A stretch of 64,000 nucleotides of DNA from Gemmata massiliana. GTDB lineage: Bacteria; Planctomycetota; Planctomycetia; Gemmatales; Gemmataceae. The stretch spans positions 6,159,738-6,223,737 of the forward strand of contig NZ_LR593886.1 of assembly GCF_901538265.1 (NCBI RefSeq). The letters are read 5' to 3'. The notes under the pieces were generated by a model. The model was not told the DNA's origin, did no database searches, and worked only from the letters and a program-made list of their open reading frames with translations. Position 1 is the stretch's first letter. Each line of letters starts with the position of its first letter. Shown here in pieces: positions 59,657-64,000 of the stretch. Made by a program: the position numbers and the translations under genes.

Positions 59657-60277
59657 ATGAAGTTCGACCTGCACATGCACACCGCGCGTCACTCGCCCGA
59701 CGCCGATAGTGACCCTTTTGAACTCGTGAGCGCCGCGATCAGGGCCGGGCTGGACGGGATCGTCATCACCGAACACGACTTCCAGTGGCCCGAGGAGGAA
59801 TTAGAAGAACTTCGCGCGTTCGCGCCGCAACTAGTCATCCTCGCCGGACTCGAAGTGACCGGGCGCGGCGGCGACGTGCTGTGCTACGGCCTCACCAACA
59901 CGGCCGCAGTGCCAAAGGGGATCGCGTGGCCGGAACTGTGCCGGGAGGTCCACCGCCAGGGTGGGGCGTGCGTGGCCGCACACCCGAACCGGTGGGGCCA
60001 GCCGTTCGAGAAGATCCTCGCGGAGCAGAAACCGGAACTCGACGGCATCGAGGTGATGTCGAACAACATGGACCTGGATCTGCGCGCGCGAGCGGCGGTA
60101 CTGCTGGAGAAGTACCCTCACTTCGCCCAGTTGGGGAACAGCGATTCGCACCAGCCCTACACCGTCGGGTGCTGTTGCACGGACTTCGACGCGGACATCC
60201 GCACGAACGCGGACCTCGTTGCGGCGATTCGGGGAAGAAAGGGCACCGCAAAGGTGAACGATGCGCACCGAACGTGA
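59657..60277 (+). CDS. PHP-domain phosphoesterase
   Basis: A 206-aa PHP protein. Metal-binding motifs are complete and in order: FDLHMHTARHSPDADSD (motif I), IVITEHDF (motif II), VILAGLEVT (Glu), CVAAHPNRWG (His), and QLGNSDSHQPYTVG (last DxH). Length suits the YciV/trpH-like or histidinol-phosphatase-like group. Likely a nuclease or phosphatase with mono- or trinuclear metal centre; substrate unknown. Its 3' end overlaps the next gene by 17 bp. Confidence 0.88.
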   Translation: MKFDLHMHTARHSPDADSDPFELVSAAIRAGLDGIVITEHDFQWPEEELEELRAFAPQLVILAGLEVTGRGGDVLCYGLTNTAAVPKGIAWPELCREVHRQGGACVAAHPNRWGQPFEKILAEQKPELDGIEVMSNNMDLDLRARAAVLLEKYPHFAQLGNSDSHQPYTVGCCCTDFDADIRTNADLVAAIRGRKGTAKVNDAHRT

Positions 60278-60815
60278 GAAAATGCTCGCGGGCGAACTGT
60301 ACGACCCGCTCGACGCGGAACTCGCGCGCCTCCGCGTTCGCGCCCGCGATTTACTCGCGGACCTGAACGCGACCCGAGAAGCGGACGAGGCCGTGCGCCG
60401 GCGTGTGCTGCGCGAGCTGATCGGTTCGGGCGGCGACACGGTCTGGCTCCAACCGCCGTTCTACTGCGATTACGGCAGCAACATCCACCTCGGCGAGAAG
60501 GTCTATTTCAATTTCAACTGCGTGCTGCTGGACGTGTGCGAGATCCGCATCGGCGCACGCACGCTGGTCGGCCCGGCGGTCCAAATCTACGCCGCCACGC
60601 ACCCATTAGACGCCGAACTGCGGAAGACCCGCGAGTTCGGGAAACCGGTGACGATCGGTTCAGACGTGTGGATCGGTGGCGGGGCGATCATCTGCCCCGG
60701 CGCGACGATCGGTGATCGCACGGTTATCGGCGCCGGTAGCGTGGTGACGGGCCACATCCCCGCGGGCGTGATCGCGGTCGGAAACCCGTGCCGCGTGGTA
60801 CGGGAAGTCTCGTGA
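60261..60815 (+). CDS. maa: Maltose O-acetyltransferase family, left-handed beta-helix
   Basis: A 184-aa hexapeptide-repeat acetyltransferase. The N-terminus MRTEREKMLAGELYDPLDAEL is the Mac domain of maltose/galactoside O-acetyltransferases; the repeats are CDYGSNIHLGEKVYFNFNCVLLDV, IGARTLVGPAVQIYAATHPLDAE (catalytic His), and IGSDVWIGGGAIICPGATIG. It starts inside the PHP gene and overlaps the following start by 4 bp. Transfers acetyl from acetyl-CoA to a sugar; exact acceptor unknown. Confidence 0.9.
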   Translation: MRTEREKMLAGELYDPLDAELARLRVRARDLLADLNATREADEAVRRRVLRELIGSGGDTVWLQPPFYCDYGSNIHLGEKVYFNFNCVLLDVCEIRIGARTLVGPAVQIYAATHPLDAELRKTREFGKPVTIGSDVWIGGGAIICPGATIGDRTVIGAGSVVTGHIPAGVIAVGNPCRVVREVS

Positions 60816-61519
60816 ATCAGGAAGCACCCGAAACGGCCCGCGTGCCCATCATACTGCTCTCGGGCATGGCGGCCGACGAACGACTGTTCGGTCCTCAGTT
60901 GGCACATTTTCCCGATTTGCAAGTACTGCCGTGGATCGAACCGCGGCCCGGCGAATCACTCCGCAATTACGCAGCGCGGCTGGCCGAGTTGATCGAACCC
61001 GACCAGTCGTGCCTCATCGGTGGGGCGTCGTTCGGCGGCATCGTCGCGCTGGAAATGGCGGTTCACCTCCGCGCCCGCGAGTGTGTCTTGATCGGGAGCG
61101 TCCGGTCCCCGATCGAACTTCCACTGCGGTGGCGCCTCCTGTGGCCGGTCACACTCCTCGGTCCGAACCGGCTCGGGGCACTCGCAGGGTTGATCGCTCG
61201 ATGGGGCCGCAGGTTTCTGTCTGGTGGCACGATCCGGCGCTTGCGCCGACTGTCGCAACCCGAAGCCGCGTTCGTCCGGTGGGCGATGTGCGCGGTGACG
61301 CATTGGCGCGCCCGACCCGCAACCCGACGAGTCCGCGTGTTCCAGATTCACGGTGCCAACGACCAAACGTTACCAGTCGCGCTCACGCGGCCCGGTGTCA
61401 TCGTCCCAACCGGCGGGCACGCACTGACGCTGTTCAGCGCAGCGATTGTTAACGAGTTCCTATCCGAAGTGGTTCGGCAGGTGGTGCCGAGTCAGTCGGC
61501 ACGTTCTATCGAGAACTGA
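60812..61519 (+). CDS. Alpha/beta hydrolase
   Basis: A 235-aa cytoplasmic alpha/beta hydrolase. Nucleophile elbow GGASFGGIVALEM (Ser), an acid in QIHGANDQTLP (Asp), and His in VPTGGHALTLF complete a triad. The first strand holds PIILLSGMAADERLF with an oxyanion-hole candidate. It begins at GTG 60812, overlapping the acetyltransferase stop (GTGA), so three genes (PHP, Maa, hydrolase) form a tightly coupled operon. Substrate unknown. Confidence 0.82.
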   Translation: MNQEAPETARVPIILLSGMAADERLFGPQLAHFPDLQVLPWIEPRPGESLRNYAARLAELIEPDQSCLIGGASFGGIVALEMAVHLRARECVLIGSVRSPIELPLRWRLLWPVTLLGPNRLGALAGLIARWGRRFLSGGTIRRLRRLSQPEAAFVRWAMCAVTHWRARPATRRVRVFQIHGANDQTLPVALTRPGVIVPTGGHALTLFSAAIVNEFLSEVVRQVVPSQSARSIEN

Positions 61520-61599
61520 CGCGACATTACTGTGGAAGCCCGCGAGCCGCTCGACGTCTCTCCTCTGTCCGCGTCCGAATCACGTTTGGTGGGCGCAGA

Positions 61600-62073
61600 G
61601 TGCTCAAGTCACTCAAAGCGGTTTCGCAGCGCTCGTGGACAGTGCTCGGGCTAATCGTGTACCTGATTGCGGCCGTTGCAGTTGGCTGGTGGTGGTTCGG
61701 GCAATCGACCGCCGACACGCGATTTGTCGGCACGTGGAACATCCGATCGGAAGTCACACCGCCTGAAATAGCCGTTGAGTTGGACCTGCGCGCCGACGGA
61801 ACGATGCACATGCGCGTCCGGAACCGCGAGACCGGGGCCGTTCTGTCCGATCATCCGTTCGGCCGCTGGCGCGTCGCGGGCGACCGGTTCCACGAGATCC
61901 ACGCGACTCCCGCGGACACCGATCCCACGCTGCGCCGGTTCTTCACTCGCAAAAAGGCCCGCGTTTTGGAGTACACCGTAACCTGGGACGGGCCGAACCG
62001 GTTCCGGCTGGACCCTCCGGCTCTCGTGCCTCCCACGACTTGGACTCGAATCGAATCGCCGAGTTCGCCCTGA
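61600..62073 (+). CDS. Membrane-anchored hypothetical, lipocalin-like outer domain
   Basis: A 157-aa protein from GTG 61600. One N-terminal helix (TVLGLIVYLIAAVAVGWWWFG) anchors a beta-rich domain: FVGTWNIRSEVTPPEIAVELDLRADGTMHMRVRN, then GRWRVAGDRFHEIHA and LEYTVTWDGPNRFRLDPP. The GTW...L.ADGT...W pattern is common in small lipocalin-like or META-type domains of planctomycetes. No precise family. 10 bp before the convergent stop of the PPC-domain gene. Confidence 0.6.
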   Translation: MLKSLKAVSQRSWTVLGLIVYLIAAVAVGWWWFGQSTADTRFVGTWNIRSEVTPPEIAVELDLRADGTMHMRVRNRETGAVLSDHPFGRWRVAGDRFHEIHATPADTDPTLRRFFTRKKARVLEYTVTWDGPNRFRLDPPALVPPTTWTRIESPSSP

Positions 62074-62083
62074 ATGGTGCTGG

Positions 62084-64000
62084 TTACTTCACCTTCAACA
62101 GCAGCGACTTCGCGGCGTGCTCGGCGCCCGTTCCTTCGCGGCGGGCGAGCACCACAATGGGGTGCTCCATCGGCTTCACCCACGGCTCCGCGTAGAGCAC
62201 CACTTCGCGACTCGTGTCGCGCTCGGTGATGAGGATGCCGTTCAGCCCGATGTTCAGCACGCGGACACCGTGCGGCAACCCCTGCACGTCGATCGGCACG
62301 CGCCCGGCGAACTTCCCCTGGCGCGCGATGTCCACCGTGAACCGCGTCTCCTTACCGGGCTGGATCGCGATCGTCTGTTCGCGCACGGTCGTCACGATGT
62401 CCCCCACAGCCGCGACCTTCGGCAACCCGCCCGCGACCTCGCGCGTCACTTCTTTCCCGCCGATCGTCGCACGCGCGATCAGTTTGAGTTTGGCATCCGC
62501 GGGGATGGTGGCGTCTGCGTTCGCGTAGAGGGCGAACGTCGTCGAGTTGAACCCACCTTCAACGAACGTTTCCGGTGCCCACATCCCGTCGGGAATCCCG
62601 GCGAGTTTGACCTGTACGGGGCCATCGAAGCCATCGAACCGCGTGACGCTCACGTTGACCGGAATCGCGCCGCCCTTCCACACGCTCGGCGCGGTCGGGT
62701 TGAAGCTCACGGTGAAATCGGGCTTGGGGTGCCGCACGGTGACGCGGTAGGCGTGATTCGGTCCCGCCGATCCGCGTGCGTCCGTTACGCGAACCTGGTA
62801 GCTGCCGTCCGCGGGCACGTCGAAGAACAATCGGCTGTCCTTACCGTACCCCGCCCCGCCGTCGTCGTTGCGGTACGTGAGCGGGAACAGCGGGAGGCCG
62901 TTCGGCGGGAACGTTTTGCCGGGCGGGTGCAGTTCGACCTTGTACATGGGCAGGCCGAGGCTGTGGTGCGTCGGCGTGGTGCCGTGGAACGCGACCCGCT
63001 GACCGCCGGTCTGGTAGAACTGGCAATCGTCGTCCGGCCCCTTCGGGAGCGCGAGAATGCGCATCACCTCGCCGTTCACGTAGAGGTAATCGTCGATCGC
63101 GAGTTCGTTCCAGGCGTCGAGCCGGATGCCGGTGCTGGCCGAATCGTGGTCGCGGAACGTGACGCTCGTTTTCGCGGTCGCACGCAGCACACCGAGCGGA
63201 ACCGGTTTACCGGCCGCATCGAGGATCTCGGTCACCGGATCAACGGGCGAACCCGCGCGCCGCGCCAGCACTTCCACGACGAGGCGCTCGCCCTTTCGTG
63301 CTTCAAACCGCGTGGTCTGGGCCTCGTTCGGCTTCGTGAGGATACCATCCGCGGAACCGGGCACGCGAATGTCCGCCCCAGCGGTCGGATTGAGGACGAC
63401 CGCTGAGAACTCGGCCACGGTCACTTCAGCTCTACCCACGGCTTGCATCGCGGCGCCCGAAAGCGGTACCGGGACTTTCGCCCCGGGGACCGCCTCTGCT
63501 GGAACAGTAACTTTCGTCGTCACGCCGCTCGGCGCCCCGAGGTTCACACCGGAAACGTGAACGCTCGTCGTGCGCCCACGCGGTGCGGCGAGCGGGAACA
63601 CGCCCGTCACGACCGGGATCGCGCCAATGTGGAGCCGGTAAGTGAAATCGCCCCCGCCGCGGAAATCACGGTCGCGGACGCCGATCGCGTAAGTGCCCGC
63701 ATTGTGCGCAACGAACCCGAGGGCCGCTGTGCCCTCCGCGAGAACACTCCCGGCTTCGTCGGTGAGCACGATAACCGGGTTGAGTTTCGAGCCGAGTTCG
63801 GGCGCGAGAACTTGCACGCCGATCTGGTCGCCGACCGCGGCCGTGAAGCGGTAGTAATCCATGTCCCCTTCGCGGTCCACTACACCTGCGACGGTCGCGT
63901 TTTGTTTCACGGCCATCGCGTTGCGCGCGGAATCCGTGATGCCGGTTTCGGCGACCGCGGGGAAGTAATCGACCGCGAACGCGACCGGCGCGGACTTCCC
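62084..64000 (-). CDS. Secreted protein with PPC and IPT/TIG-like domains (5' end beyond window)
   Basis: The 3' part, at least 638 codons, of a large minus-strand gene; the frame stays open to 64000, so the start lies outside. The ATG at 63916 is internal: upstream codons give FAVDYFPAVAETGITDSARNA, which continues a domain. First comes a PPC-type beta domain (GVVDREGDMDYYRFTAAVGDQIGVQVLAP, GTYAIGVRDRDFRGGGDFTYRLHIG), then an IPT/TIG-like segment (GVFPLAAPRGRTTSVHVSGVNLG), and further PPC-like modules with FDVPADGSYQVRVTDARGSAGPNHAYRVTVR. The C-terminal region resembles exported PPC proteins with VKLAGIPDGM repeats. No catalytic residues seen. Probably a surface or periplasmic binding protein. 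Confidence 0.78.
   Translation of the reverse strand, partial: GKSAPVAFAVDYFPAVAETGITDSARNAMAVKQNATVAGVVDREGDMDYYRFTAAVGDQIGVQVLAPELGSKLNPVIVLTDEAGSVLAEGTAALGFVAHNAGTYAIGVRDRDFRGGGDFTYRLHIGAIPVVTGVFPLAAPRGRTTSVHVSGVNLGAPSGVTTKVTVPAEAVPGAKVPVPLSGAAMQAVGRAEVTVAEFSAVVLNPTAGADIRVPGSADGILTKPNEAQTTRFEARKGERLVVEVLARRAGSPVDPVTEILDAAGKPVPLGVLRATAKTSVTFRDHDSASTGIRLDAWNELAIDDYLYVNGEVMRILALPKGPDDDCQFYQTGGQRVAFHGTTPTHHSLGLPMYKVELHPPGKTFPPNGLPLFPLTYRNDDGGAGYGKDSRLFFDVPADGSYQVRVTDARGSAGPNHAYRVTVRHPKPDFTVSFNPTAPSVWKGGAIPVNVSVTRFDGFDGPVQVKLAGIPDGMWAPETFVEGGFNSTTFALYANADATIPADAKLKLIARATIGGKEVTREVAGGLPKVAAVGDIVTTVREQTIAIQPGKETRFTVDIARQGKFAGRVPIDVQGLPHGVRVLNIGLNGILITERDTSREVVLYAEPWVKPMEHPIVVLARREGTGAEHAAKSLLLKVK

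Noticed and set aside
1..64000. CRISPR array, prophage or IS element
   Set aside because: No regularly spaced direct repeats, no transposase, integrase or phage structural motif was seen on either strand.

Overview
The window is high-GC bacterial chromosome that reads as a planctomycete of the Gemmata/Gemmataceae type. The evidence is a set of lineage-typical families: a DUF1559 pseudopilin-like protein, a PVC-type CxxCH haem protein, a TIGR02996 plus leucine-rich-repeat protein, DUF3500, a secreted YncE/phosphoesterase, Uma2, an LEPR-like N-terminus on a secreted matrixin, and many signal-bearing hypotheticals. There is no phage, IS element, CRISPR array or rRNA. Coding is dense and on both strands.

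Region by region: 1-7.1 kb is a minus-strand block with an inositol-monophosphatase-family enzyme, two ROK sugar kinases, TrpF, a Uma2 protein and a large YncE/phosphatase. 7.2-18.7 kb carries an HD hydrolase, a tandem pair of secreted CxxC paralogues, leucyl aminopeptidase, an FHA-cyclase fusion, two coupled multi-spanning membrane proteins and ScpB. 18.7-27.1 kb has an orphan sulfate-binding lipoprotein, a small basic protein behind a palindrome, a tRNA-Leu(UAA) gene split by a group I intron, a PVC haem protein, a NYN-LOTUS RNA-binding protein and an SDR. 27.4-37.1 kb holds part of respiratory complex I (nuoH, then nuoJKLM), interrupted by a membrane protein coupled to nuoH and by an opposite-strand LRR gene; nuoL and nuoM carry large insertions, and in nuoL one insertion is made of G/C-rich palindromic repeat DNA read in frame. 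37.2-39.4 kb has two Tat-secreted proteins.

39.7-45.6 kb is a compact light-signalling operon: haem oxygenase (makes biliverdin), bacteriophytochrome histidine kinase, a small Rcp1-like receiver and a hybrid REC-PAS-GAF-kinase-REC protein, the first three joined by 4-base start/stop overlaps. 45.6-54 kb holds a cupin, an AI-2E family permease, a small secreted protein, then a DUF1559 protein, a lipoprotein and a 1036-aa hybrid kinase in one apparent operon. 54-64 kb carries a matrixin-like protein with a degenerate zinc site, a ceramidase-like hydrolase, glycerate 2-kinase, a PHP-acetyltransferase-hydrolase operon and the 3' part of a large PPC-domain protein cut by the window edge.

Most notable: the split tRNA-Leu(UAA), the repeat DNA inside nuoL, the phytochrome operon, perfect long hairpins between genes (33-bp and 26-bp stems), and the matrixin whose zinc motif has lost two of three His. 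All functional calls are from motifs read by eye; no database search was run.
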